This document shows positions 1 through 6,523 of a stretch of DNA of 12,583 nt, in pieces (position 1 is the stretch's first letter; every line of letters starts with the position of its first letter). Below the pieces are notes generated by a model. It had not been told where the DNA came from and ran no database searches. It worked only from the letters and a program-made list of their open reading frames with translations. The stretch is from Halanaerobiales bacterium (GTDB lineage: Bacteria > Bacillota_F > Halanaerobiia > Halanaerobiales > DTU029). Both the position numbers and the translations under genes were made by a program. The DNA is taken from the NCBI GenBank assembly GCA_016278415.1, contig JADQBV010000394.1, positions 1 through 12,583 on the forward strand, read 5' to 3'.

Positions 1-827
1 ACTTGTGTGTATTTAGAATCCAAGTCTACACTACCACCAATATCATCAAAATGAATAGATCCATAACTACTATCCAAAATAGCATCACCTTTGATAGAAC
101 TTACTCTCGCTTGACCATAACTTTGCTCTAGCTCTAAGTCACCATCAACACTACTAATATCTACAGCATTATAACCGGATTCAAGATTTAAGCTACCAAC
201 ATTTTTTACATAGACATTACCATAACGAGCATAAAGTTCAGCTAAGCCATCTACACTACTTACATTCATTTCATCATAATAATTCCTTAATAAAACATCT
301 CCTGAAAAATTACTTGCTTCCAAAGACCCATATTTATTTTCTATGTCCAAATATAAATCCCTTGGTACAAGTAATTGATAATCTCTTTTTATACCATAAA
401 CCCCTTCAGGAGTCTCTACATCACTTAAACTAAAAACCAGTTTATTATTGTCCTCTTCAGCGATAATTTCTAACTTTTCCACTAAGGACTCTGCTATTTC
501 TATATTTTTAGCATATACAGTTATCTTATAAGAGAGAGCAACATCATTTCTATCTTCGCCTTTTACATCTATTGACCCTATTGGGTTATTAATATAAACC
601 GTATCAATTTCATTGCTAATATCGATCAACTTATTATTGACCTCGATATCTGCTGAGGGACCCTGGAAGTTATAATTCATACCTCCCTGCTGTAATTCCC
701 GAAATGAATCAGTTTCTAAATGACGAAAGAAACTTTCAAATACCTTTACTCCATTTACTCTAAAATCAGCTACCATTACAACTATGAGAAGAAATATTAC
801 TAAACCTACAATTAATTTTTTTGACAT
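1..827 (-). CDS. DUF4097-like membrane-anchored beta-repeat protein, 3' end cut by window
   Basis: The frame is open from an ATG at 827 down to the window edge (275 complete codons) with no stop, so the C-terminus is missing. A GGGGGTG ribosome binding site sits just upstream, and the stop of the ABC permease gene lies only 12 bp away, so it is the fourth gene of the GntR operon. Residues about 4-20 form one hydrophobic segment (LIVGLVIFLLIVVMV) with SKK before it, which looks like a membrane anchor or uncleaved signal. The remainder is hydrophilic and rich in short beta-type repeats, such as VSSVDG, ISSVDGDLEL, VSSIKGDAIL and SYGSIHFDDIGG. This pattern is typical of DUF4097/putative adhesin proteins, which fold as a beta-helix and often sit beside GntR-ABC operons. 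Family assignment is from the pattern and its biochemical role is unknown. It probably faces outside the membrane and may work with the ABC exporter encoded next to it. Confidence 0.8.
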   Translation of the reverse strand, partial: MSKKLIVGLVIFLLIVVMVADFRVNGVKVFESFFRHLETDSFRELQQGGMNYNFQGPSADIEVNNKLIDISNEIDTVYINNPIGSIDVKGEDRNDVALSYKITVYAKNIEIAESLVEKLEIIAEEDNNKLVFSLSDVETPEGVYGIKRDYQLLVPRDLYLDIENKYGSLEASNFSGDVLLRNYYDEMNVSSVDGLAELYARYGNVYVKNVGSLNLESGYNAVDISSVDGDLELEQSYGQARVSSIKGDAILDSSYGSIHFDDIGGSVDLDSKYTQ

Positions 828-839
828 ATTTAGCACCCC

Positions 840-1607
840 CTATACCTCTAATTGATTTTCCAAAATCCAGGAACCCAATAAAAATAAACCACATATTAAT
901 ACTATTGAAGCAATTAACGGACCACTACCAATGTAAAAAGTGAATTCTCGGAGGATACCTTCTATATCACTAAAAGAATTGACTGGAATATCTGGTAACC
1001 AATTAAATAATGGTGATAATAGAGTTGCACCTCTAAAAATAATGTAATTGCTTGTTATAAATACTACCACTGTTACTATACCGCGAAAACGATCAAAATA
1101 CAGACTAATTAATTGAGAAAACTGTGTGATTATATAAATCACTAGTGCTGTTAGCCAATAAACTAGGGTTATTTTAACTAAAGTATTTATAATAAAATTA
1201 TTAGCTATCAACCCCTCAGGTGCCTGAGCTATTACTTCTTGATTGATAAAACCCTGATGAAAAAAATAGATTAAGAGATAATTTATTAAAGTAACTCCAA
1301 GATAAAAGGTCATAGCTGAGGCAAGTTTTGCCAAACTTATCTCCCATCCCCTTCTAGGAATAGACAGAATAAAGTAATTAGTATCATCTTTCCATTCCTG
1401 TCTAAAGGCATTATAACCTAACCATAATATTAACAATGGGAAAAAACTAAGTGGTAAAAAGCTCAATCCAAAAGTAATTTCTGACGACCATGCCGCCGCT
1501 TTATAGAAGAGAAATAATTCCCAGGCAAAGACCAATAGTATTACAACCATTGAGAAAAAGCCAATTGAATATATCTCCTTTTTATATAATTCCCACCATG
1601 CTCTCAT
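840..1607 (-). CDS. ABC-2 type transporter permease
   Basis: This 255-residue protein has about six hydrophobic segments (roughly residues 15-36, 48-68, 92-117, 138-163, 177-192 and 228-249), the layout of an ABC-2 family membrane subunit of an exporter. A charged loop with REWKDD, and with SIPRRGWEI at about 82-90, follows the second segment. This resembles the cytoplasmic coupling region seen in ABC-2 permeases of the YtrC/BcrB kind. Its ATG overlaps the TGA of the ATPase gene (ATGA, 4 bp), implying translational coupling, and AGGAGG at 1615-1620 serves as ribosome binding site. It presumably forms a complex with the ATPase. Substrate cannot be read from sequence; relatives in GntR-regulated operons are linked to cell-envelope stress or antibiotic export, which is only an inference here. 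Confidence 0.88.
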   Translation of the reverse strand: MRAWWELYKKEIYSIGFFSMVVILLVFAWELFLFYKAAAWSSEITFGLSFLPLSFFPLLILWLGYNAFRQEWKDDTNYFILSIPRRGWEISLAKLASAMTFYLGVTLINYLLIYFFHQGFINQEVIAQAPEGLIANNFIINTLVKITLVYWLTALVIYIITQFSQLISLYFDRFRGIVTVVVFITSNYIIFRGATLLSPLFNWLPDIPVNSFSDIEGILREFTFYIGSGPLIASIVLICGLFLLGSWILENQLEV

Positions 1608-2305
1608 TGAAATACCTCCTTAAGTAAATCCTGTATGGATAATCCGTGTTCTGCACGAAGATCATCTGCATTTCCCTGTAATAGGACATCTCCAAATTCC
1701 AGAAAAACAACATAATCAAAAAACTTCTCTGCTTCCAAGACCTCATGTGTTGATAAAATAATTGTCTGTTCTTCAGAATTATATTCACTAATCAAACCCT
1801 CTAGAATTCTTGACCTTGATTTAGGGTCAATACCAGCTAACGGTTCATCCATTATTATTAAAGGCACCCTTCTTGCCATGGTCAAAGTTAGTTTTACTCT
1901 ACCAACCATACCTTTAGATAAATTTTTGATCCTCGCCTCTGGTTTTAAATTCATAAATTCAAGAATCTCCATTGCTTTATCTTTATCAAAATTTATAAAT
2001 TGGCTTTCATATAATTCAATTACATTTCTAATAGACATACCTTTATAGAAATAATTGATTTCTGGTAAAAAGGCAATCTGTTCTTTAGTTTTCCTACTTG
2101 GACGCTCTCCAAAAATACTTATTTCTCCGGCTGATGGCTTAACCAAACCCACAATAGATTTTAATAGAGTAGATTTACCGCTACCATTAGGACCAATAAG
2201 ACCAGTAATACTACCTGACGGAAAGTTTACATCTATACCCTTTAAGGCGTCTACACCTGGATAATTTTTAAACATTTTTTTTATTTCAACAGCTGTACCT
2301 GTCAT
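1604..2305 (-). CDS. ABC transporter ATP-binding protein (YtrB/BcrA-like)
   Basis: This 233-residue nucleotide-binding subunit has all the core ABC motifs. Walker A is GPNGSGKST at about 38-46, the signature is LSKGM at about 129-133, Walker B is LIIMDEP at about 149-155, the D-loop region is LAGIDP, and the switch histidine is H187 in LSTHEVLEAE. At the Q-loop position the sequence reads AFLPEINYFY, so the usual glutamine is replaced by glutamate, as in many ABC-2 exporter ATPases. The length is short and without a C-terminal extension, again typical of the ABC-2 group. A GGGGGG ribosome binding site overlapping the GntR stop codon lies just upstream of the ATG, and the gene overlaps the permease start by 4 bp. 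It powers the adjacent permease at the inner face of the membrane. Confidence 0.92.
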   Translation of the reverse strand: MTGTAVEIKKMFKNYPGVDALKGIDVNFPSGSITGLIGPNGSGKSTLLKSIVGLVKPSAGEISIFGERPSRKTKEQIAFLPEINYFYKGMSIRNVIELYESQFINFDKDKAMEILEFMNLKPEARIKNLSKGMVGRVKLTLTMARRVPLIIMDEPLAGIDPKSRSRILEGLISEYNSEEQTIILSTHEVLEAEKFFDYVVFLEFGDVLLQGNADDLRAEHGLSIQDLLKEVFQ

Positions 2306-2317
2306 TTTTTTACCCCC

Positions 2318-2692
2318 CTATTCTCCCTTTAAAGTACCCGCTTCACTTTTAATCCATTTTAAAATTTCCTCTGTTGTATAACCTAGAGATTTCATCTCCC
2401 GAACAAATTTCGAGGCTGCATCTCTGGCCATTTCATTCTTAATATTCACCAACATACTTTCATCCTCCTTAACAAATGTCCCTTTTCCCCTTCGAGTCTC
2501 AACTAGTTCCAAAACTTCCATTTCACGATATGCCCGTTGTATGGTATTAGGATTAACCTCAATCATTTTAGCCATATCTCTTTGTGATGGAAGTTTACCA
2601 CCAGGCTCTAGCTCTCCTCTAACAATCATTTTTTTGACTTGGTCAATAATCTGTTCATAAATTGGTTTTGAAGCATCAAAGTTTACCTTCAT
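2318..2692 (-). CDS. GntR family transcriptional regulator, YtrA subfamily
   Basis: This 124-residue regulator has the GntR winged helix-turn-helix at about residues 10-75. It includes PIYEQIIDQVKKMI at the start, the GGKLPSQRDMA helix, NPNTIQRAYREME as recognition helix, and the wing RRGKGTFV. The C-terminal part is only about 45 residues, too short for a FadR- or HutC-type effector domain, and this is the hallmark of the YtrA subfamily, whose genes usually head operons for ABC-2 transporters. That is the arrangement here. A strong GAGGAGGAG ribosome binding site precedes the ATG. A double palindrome over the promoter start region (2782-2807) is the likely target, giving autorepression of the whole operon. 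The inducing signal is unknown. Confidence 0.93.
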   Translation of the reverse strand: MKVNFDASKPIYEQIIDQVKKMIVRGELEPGGKLPSQRDMAKMIEVNPNTIQRAYREMEVLELVETRRGKGTFVKEDESMLVNIKNEMARDAASKFVREMKSLGYTTEEILKWIKSEAGTLKGE

Positions 2693-2781
2693 GTTCTCCT
2701 CCTCTCAGACAACAATCAACTTTTTCATAGATAATATAGTTTACATTATTTTATAATTATTGCTATGTTTGCTAATTTTCA

Positions 2782-2807
2782 TAGTGCACTAATTATCTAG
2801 TACACTA
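2782..2807 (-). promoter_or_regulatory. Candidate GntR operator (double palindrome)
   Basis: On the minus strand it reads TAGTGTACTA, a 6-bp spacer GATAAT, then TAGTGCACTA. The second half is a perfect 10-bp palindrome and the first differs at one position. The two halves also form a large inverted repeat with 9 of 10 positions paired. It begins 2 bp after the -10 box and covers the expected transcription start, so a protein bound here would block RNA polymerase. TACTA/TAGT half-sites are in keeping with YtrA-type operators, though I assign the binding protein by position only. Confidence 0.7.
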
Positions 2808-2809
2808 TT

Positions 2810-2838
2810 ATTATAAAATGTGATGGTCTATTTGTCAA
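2810..2838 (-). promoter_or_regulatory. Promoter of the GntR-ABC-DUF4097 operon
   Basis: The minus strand carries TTGACA (2838-2833), exactly 17 bp, then TATAAT (2815-2810), both perfect matches to the sigma-A consensus. The start would be near 2803, inside the double palindrome, giving a leader of about 110 nt before the GntR ATG. Such a strong promoter makes sense only with tight repression. Confidence 0.85.
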
Positions 2839-2850
2839 GTAATTTTTACA

Positions 2851-2915
2851 AAATAAAAAATACCTCCTAGTAAATAGTCTGTTTTAATGAAAAAGACTGT
2901 CTACTTTGGAAGTAT
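2851..2915 (-). terminator. Intrinsic terminator closing the radical SAM/DUF4130 transcription unit
   Basis: Read on the minus strand, a 22-nt arm (2915-2894, beginning ATACTTCC) pairs with a 21-nt arm (2880-2860, ending GGAGGTAT) with a few mismatches and one G-U pair. A 13-nt loop separates them, and the stem is followed at once by TTTTTTATTTT. It lies just upstream of the promoter of the next operon, so it insulates the two units. Confidence 0.8.
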
Positions 2916-3080
2916 CTCAAAAAAATTTTTACAGCACATATCTTTATAACTCAGGCAAAATTTTGTTAAGCAGCATCCTAATATCTGATTTATGGTATCA
3001 AGTAAATCAACCTTAAAGGTTTTTATAATGGAAGATTTCTTACAATCAGTCCGTATTGGAGACTCTTCATATTCTTTCAT
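2901..3080 (-). pseudogene. Doubtful 59-codon ORF, cysteine-rich; possible gene remnant
   Basis: A minus-strand frame from ATG 3080 to TAG 2901 encodes 59 residues. The middle and end hold six cysteines (C13, C36, C37, C42, C49 and C50, with GCC, FC and MCC clusters) and a lysine-rich start. No convincing ribosome binding site is visible in front of the ATG, the frame is closed by stops upstream, and the coding end runs into the terminator stem. I do not recognise a family. It could be the 3' remnant of a degraded gene (a transposase tail is one possibility) or a chance ORF. This is the only coding-like signal in the 433-bp gap between the GntR and DUF4130 genes. Confidence 0.25.
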
Positions 3081-3125
3081 CTTGTTAGCAAAACGTCAAT
3101 ACATAATTTTAATAAATCATCACGA

Positions 3126-3860
3126 TTATTTTTCAACTAAATACTTCCAGTAACGCTTGGGCATATACTGACTTTGAAGGCGAGGGTTTTTTCTATCTTT
3201 TATAGCAATACTATTATAAAATCCCTGCCACAATTCTTGATAAAAGGCTTCTTCTTCTGTATAGATGATTTTGTCCGGATTTTCCATCTCTGTTATAAGC
3301 CATTCATCTTTATTATATATAGCGGCAATTTTCCTTTTTCGATCATGTATTATCCAGTCCTGATCTGAAAGTCTCTGAGAAAAGTGTGGTGCTATCAAAG
3401 AAATAATATTATAGTCTGGTTCAAAAGGGGCATAGAAAACCCCACCTTGTATTTTCTTAAATCTCAACAAGCCTAAAATAAGGTGTTTTTCTTTACTAAC
3501 CCTACTGCTTATCTTACTTACTTGGTCCACTATATCATTATTTAAATAACTATCTATTCTGCTACCTATTTTAAAGCCAACTTGGAGATATTTATATAAT
3601 AAAAGGGCAATATCCTTCTCTTCAGATAGGTATGCATTATATATTTTTCTCAACGAGTTAAGAGAAATCTTCTTTTTGATTGCATTATAAACCCGGTCTG
3701 ACTTATCTAAATCTGTCTCTATTTCAATATTGTTTTCAAATAAGCCATGCTGATAATCCTGATATGTAATAATTTTATCTGGTTTATCCTTTGTATAGAA
3801 GGCTTCATAAACAGCTGTCAACATTCCAGGAAAACTACCATCATAGATATAATAATTCAT
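3126..3860 (-). CDS. TIGR03915/DUF4130 family probable DNA metabolism protein
   Basis: This protein of about 244 residues begins NYYIYDGSFPGMLTAVYEAF and ends QYMPKRYWKYLVEK; both ends are characteristic of the TIGR03915 (SAM_7_link_chp, DUF4130) family. No membrane segments or signal peptide are seen, so it should be cytoplasmic. Family members are almost always encoded next to a TIGR03916 radical SAM protein, as here, and in many genomes they are fused to a uracil-DNA-glycosylase-like domain. This copy has the stand-alone length and no such fusion. The reaction is unknown; a role in DNA modification or repair is the standing inference from the glycosylase fusions. An AGGAGGG site precedes two adjacent possible starts, GTG 3863 and ATG 3860. 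I prefer the ATG because family members start close to the NYYIYDGSF motif. The gene follows the radical SAM gene by about 70 bp in one unit. Confidence 0.85.
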   Translation of the reverse strand: MNYYIYDGSFPGMLTAVYEAFYTKDKPDKIITYQDYQHGLFENNIEIETDLDKSDRVYNAIKKKISLNSLRKIYNAYLSEEKDIALLLYKYLQVGFKIGSRIDSYLNNDIVDQVSKISSRVSKEKHLILGLLRFKKIQGGVFYAPFEPDYNIISLIAPHFSQRLSDQDWIIHDRKRKIAAIYNKDEWLITEMENPDKIIYTEEEAFYQELWQGFYNSIAIKDRKNPRLQSQYMPKRYWKYLVEK

Positions 3861-3931
3861 CACTAATTACCCTCCTATTTAGGAGTTAAAAAATGTTAAT
3901 TTATCATTTGACTTGTAAGACAAATACTTTA

Positions 3932-5266
3932 TTACTTAGCTGAAATAAGAGAATGATTAGAATCTTTTAAACCTAATGTATCCTCGTTAAAATAATTCGT
4001 TACTGACTTGTCCGTATTAGCCCATGAGTCATCCCTTTCACCAAATAATGACAACTGTTCCTGACCATAACCAGTTACCAATCTACTTCTTACCAAGTCT
4101 TCTCTTATAAGAATTCCGCCGTAGTATTTACCTTGACAGGTAATAAAATAACGGGCTCTTTTTAATACTGTACCAAATTTCTTGAGATCAAAAAAACTAA
4201 TTGATCCCCTTCGTCGCGAACTAATAATCCTCTGGGCAGATTTAACTCCCATACCCGGTACCCGCAGTAACATTTCATATTCAGCAGTATTAATTTCCAC
4301 CGGGAAATTTCCTAAATTATTTAAAGCCCAATTTGCTTTAGGATCTAATTCTATATCAAAATTAGGGTTTTGCCTATCAAGTAATTCATCAGCCTGGAAT
4401 TTATAGAACCGTAATAACCAGTCTGCTTGATATAGCCTGTGTTCTCTCAACAAAGGTGGATTATTTAAAGCAGGTAAATTAGGGTTGTCATTTACCGGCA
4501 TATATGCAGAATAATAAACCCTTTTCATGCTAAACTTATTATAAAGTCCTTCCGATATTTTCAGGATATGATAATCCGGTTCAGGACTTGCCCCAACAAT
4601 TAACTGAGTACTCTGACCTGCTGGTACAAAGCTTGCCATCTTTCTATTTTTTCGCCGTTCTTCCTGATTTTCTACTATCTTTGTCCCAATATTCCTCATT
4701 GGATCAACTATTGAATCAAACTCTTTCTCGGGTGCCAGGAGTTTTAAACTTTTACGTGAGGGAAGTTCTATGTTTACACTCATTCTGTCAGCATATTGTC
4801 CTGCTTTTTCGATAAGAAAAAAATCCGCTCCTGGTATGGCCTTCAGATGAATATATCCATTAAACTTGTGCTCTTCCCGAAGGATTCGGACTGTTTGTAA
4901 AAGTAATTCCATAGTATGGTCAGGGCTTCTCATTACTGCAGAACTTAAAAACAATCCCTCTATATAATTTCTGCGATAAAAATTAATTGTAAGATCAGCA
5001 ACCTCTTGAGGGGTAAAGGCGACTCTAGGACGATCATTAGATACTCTATTAACACAATATACACAATCATATATACAGTAGTTTGTAAAAAGTATTTTGA
5101 GTAAAGAAATACATCGACCATCATCAGCCCAACTATGACAAATACCTGCTACAGACCCATTCCCAATACCACCTGGCTTGTTTTTTCGCTTACTACCACT
5201 AGATGAACATGATACATCATACTTGGCTGCATCTGCTAATATAGATAGTTTATCTAGCATTTCCAT
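3932..5266 (-). CDS. TIGR03916-type radical SAM protein, putative DNA modification/repair
   Basis: The cluster-binding motif CxxxCxxC is present as CIYDCVYC, followed by VNRVSND, near residue 64 from the chosen start. The conserved N-terminus KLSILADAAKYDVSCSSSGS and the central YYSAYMPV segment are typical of the family called rSAM_link_UDG. A helix-hairpin-helix (LLRVPGMGVKSAQRIISS, about residues 333-350) and the following basic stretch suggest DNA binding without sequence specificity. Near the C-terminus QEQLSLFGE contains QLSLF, which matches the peptide that docks on the bacterial sliding clamp. The enzyme should cleave S-adenosylmethionine with a 4Fe-4S cluster to start radical chemistry on an unknown, probably nucleic-acid, substrate. 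The frame is open to an ATG at 5302, but that ATG has no ribosome binding site. ATG 5266 has AGAGGTGAA at ideal distance and agrees with where family members begin. The protein is then 444 residues long. Confidence 0.88.
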   Translation of the reverse strand: MEMLDKLSILADAAKYDVSCSSSGSKRKNKPGGIGNGSVAGICHSWADDGRCISLLKILFTNYCIYDCVYCVNRVSNDRPRVAFTPQEVADLTINFYRRNYIEGLFLSSAVMRSPDHTMELLLQTVRILREEHKFNGYIHLKAIPGADFFLIEKAGQYADRMSVNIELPSRKSLKLLAPEKEFDSIVDPMRNIGTKIVENQEERRKNRKMASFVPAGQSTQLIVGASPEPDYHILKISEGLYNKFSMKRVYYSAYMPVNDNPNLPALNNPPLLREHRLYQADWLLRFYKFQADELLDRQNPNFDIELDPKANWALNNLGNFPVEINTAEYEMLLRVPGMGVKSAQRIISSRRRGSISFFDLKKFGTVLKRARYFITCQGKYYGGILIREDLVRSRLVTGYGQEQLSLFGERDDSWANTDKSVTNYFNEDTLGLKDSNHSLISAK

Positions 5267-5270
5267 AGTA

Positions 5271-5279
5271 TTCACCTCT
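5271..5279 (-). promoter_or_regulatory. Ribosome binding site deciding the radical SAM gene start
   Basis: AGAGGTGAA on the minus strand lies four bases before ATG 5266, while the upstream in-frame ATG at 5302 is preceded only by TATAAGAAATAT. This selects the shorter start. Confidence 0.7.
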
Positions 5280-5303
5280 GTCGCCGTTTTATTATTTTCC
5301 ATA

Positions 5304-5373
5304 TATTTCTTATAATCCAGTACTTATAGTTCAGTACTTAAAATACCAAGTTTATTATCTAGTACTTGTGACT
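5304..5373 (-). repeat. Degenerate 14-bp tandem repeat array with AGTACT cores
   Basis: Five 14-bp units lie head to tail between the promoter and the radical SAM start. On the plus strand they begin at 5304, 5318, 5332, 5346 and 5360. The best pair is CAGTACTTATAGTT and CAGTACTTAAAATA. The last is TAGTACTTGTGACT, and the first and fourth are degenerate. The palindrome AGTACT occurs at 5319, 5333 and 5361, so the spacings are 14 and 28. A further TTAGTACTAA palindrome lies at 5475-5484, upstream of the promoter. These may be operator sites or part of an RNA leader. Confidence 0.5.
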
Positions 5374-5413
5374 TTATATACAGTATTAGCAAACATATTA
5401 TTGCTTCAACTAA

Positions 5414-5442
5414 ATTATACCATACATTTGTTTAGCAATCAA
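5414..5442 (-). promoter_or_regulatory. Promoter of the radical SAM/DUF4130 unit
   Basis: TTGATT (5442-5437), a 17-bp spacer and TATAAT (5419-5414) lie on the minus strand, with TGG directly before the -10 box giving an extended TGnTATAAT. The start would be near 5407, about 140 nt ahead of ATG 5266. The leader therefore contains the 14-bp repeat array. Confidence 0.7.
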
Positions 5443-5524
5443 TATAAAACCATAGTACATATCCCACAATGGTATTAGTACTAATCTTGAACTATTGCTT
5501 ATTTCTGTAATTAAGTGGGTACGC

Positions 5525-5554
5525 AAAAATGAACTCCATTACCGGAGCTCATTT
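5525..5554 (-). terminator. Intrinsic terminator of the sugar importer operon
   Basis: On the minus strand AAATGAGCTCC, loop GGTAAT, then GGAGTTCATTT forms an 11-bp stem with one G-T pair, continuing into a run of Ts. It lies about 70 bp after the YtcP-like stop. A weaker CTCCA/TGGAG hairpin sits between them. The rest of the 357-bp gap up to the radical SAM start holds the promoter and repeats listed separately. Confidence 0.82.
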
Positions 5555-5623
5555 ACATATTTGTATTCCAATTTTATCAAAACACTCCAAAGAAAACTCC
5601 ATCTGTAATTTAGGTGGAGAGAT

Positions 5624-6511
5624 TCACTCCTTTACAGACCCAAGGAAAATACCTTTGATAAAATACTTTTGTAATTTAGGATATATAATCATAATAGGGA
5701 GCATAGTTACAACTATCTTGGCTGCATTCAATGTTCTACTTGAAACCGCCAATCGTTTCCTAATTGTTTCTAGATCGACTATTTCTCCTGGATTGATAGT
5801 TACTACCATTTGCTGAATATACGTCTGTAATGGATATTGTTCTGTTCTAGTCATATAAACCAGACCATCAAAAAAAGCGTTCCAATTCCAGACCACTGTA
5901 AAGAGGATTACAGTTGCCATAATTGGTTTTGATAGGGGCAAATATATAGAAAATAATTTTCTCCAGGGTCCCGCTCCATCGATACTTGCACTTTCATCTA
6001 ACTCTTTTGGTAAATTTCTAAAGAAATTCATAATTAATATTATTAGAAAATGATTTACTGCACCCGGTAAGACTAATGCCCAAATAGAACCAAGTAGATT
6101 TAAATTCCTGATTGCCATATATCTTGGAATCAAACTGGCCTGGAACATCATTGTAAATATAAGAGCCCACATATATATATTCCTAAACTTAAATTCCTCT
6201 TTTTCTTTAGATAAAGGATAAGCTGTAAAAATACCGATAACAAATACCAGTATAGTACTTAAAAAAACTCGCTTAACAGATACCCAAAATGCTACAAAAA
6301 ATGAAGAGTCATCAAGAATTGCTTTATATGATTCTATATTAAAGCCAATAGGATAAAATGTAACTAATCCTGCTGCTGCCTGTGAACTATTACTAAACGA
6401 TATCGCTACTGCATTCACTATAGGAAGAAGTGAAGATATAGCAACAAGAGCTAAAATAGTATATATAATCAAATCAAATACTTTATCTTTAAAAGTTGAA
6501 TATCTTGTCAC
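5624..6511 (-). CDS. Carbohydrate ABC transporter permease, YtcP/MalG type
   Basis: This 295-residue inner-membrane subunit belongs to a CUT1-type sugar importer. It has about six hydrophobic segments, and the ATPase-docking EAA loop is visible as LDESASIDGAGPWRKLFSIY (about residues 171-190). The C-terminus, YPKLQKYFIKGIFLGSVKE, is diagnostic for the YtcP/LplC branch. The frame is open to an ATG at 6583, but that start lies inside the previous gene. A GTG at 6511 has GGGGG at 6519-6523, and the resulting MTRYSTFKDKVFD matches the usual start of this family, so I use the GTG. It follows the LplB-like gene by 11 bp and should form a heterodimeric channel with it. The substrate is probably an oligosaccharide or sugar derivative, not determinable here. 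Confidence 0.92.
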   Translation of the reverse strand: MTRYSTFKDKVFDLIIYTILALVAISSLLPIVNAVAISFSNSSQAAAGLVTFYPIGFNIESYKAILDDSSFFVAFWVSVKRVFLSTILVFVIGIFTAYPLSKEKEEFKFRNIYMWALIFTMMFQASLIPRYMAIRNLNLLGSIWALVLPGAVNHFLIILIMNFFRNLPKELDESASIDGAGPWRKLFSIYLPLSKPIMATVILFTVVWNWNAFFDGLVYMTRTEQYPLQTYIQQMVVTINPGEIVDLETIRKRLAVSSRTLNAAKIVVTMLPIMIIYPKLQKYFIKGIFLGSVKE

Positions 6512-6518
6512 AAAAATA

Positions 6519-6523
6519 CCCCC
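6519..6523 (-). promoter_or_regulatory. Ribosome binding site deciding the GTG start of the YtcP-like gene
   Basis: TAGGGGG on the minus strand: the last G of the upstream stop codon begins the G5 run, 7 bases from GTG 6511. The site shows tight coupling of the two permease genes. Confidence 0.65.

Noticed and set aside
3904..3930. Inverted repeat TTTGACTT/AAGACAAA between the radical SAM and DUF4130 genes as a terminator
   Set aside because: There is a 2-base loop, one mismatch and no adjacent T-run; the genes are known partners and likely co-transcribed.
5304..5373. CRISPR array
   Set aside because: The units are 14 bp, degenerate and without spacers of 30-40 bp; no cas genes are present.
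5598..5620. Hairpin CTCCA/TGGAG after the YtcP-like stop as main terminator
   Set aside because: The stem is only five base pairs with a broken T-run; the stronger stem at 5525-5554 better explains termination.
5529..5816. Plus-strand open frame of 95 codons at the end of the importer operon
   Set aside because: It lies antisense to the YtcP-like gene and its terminator, has no ribosome binding site and no family-like sequence.
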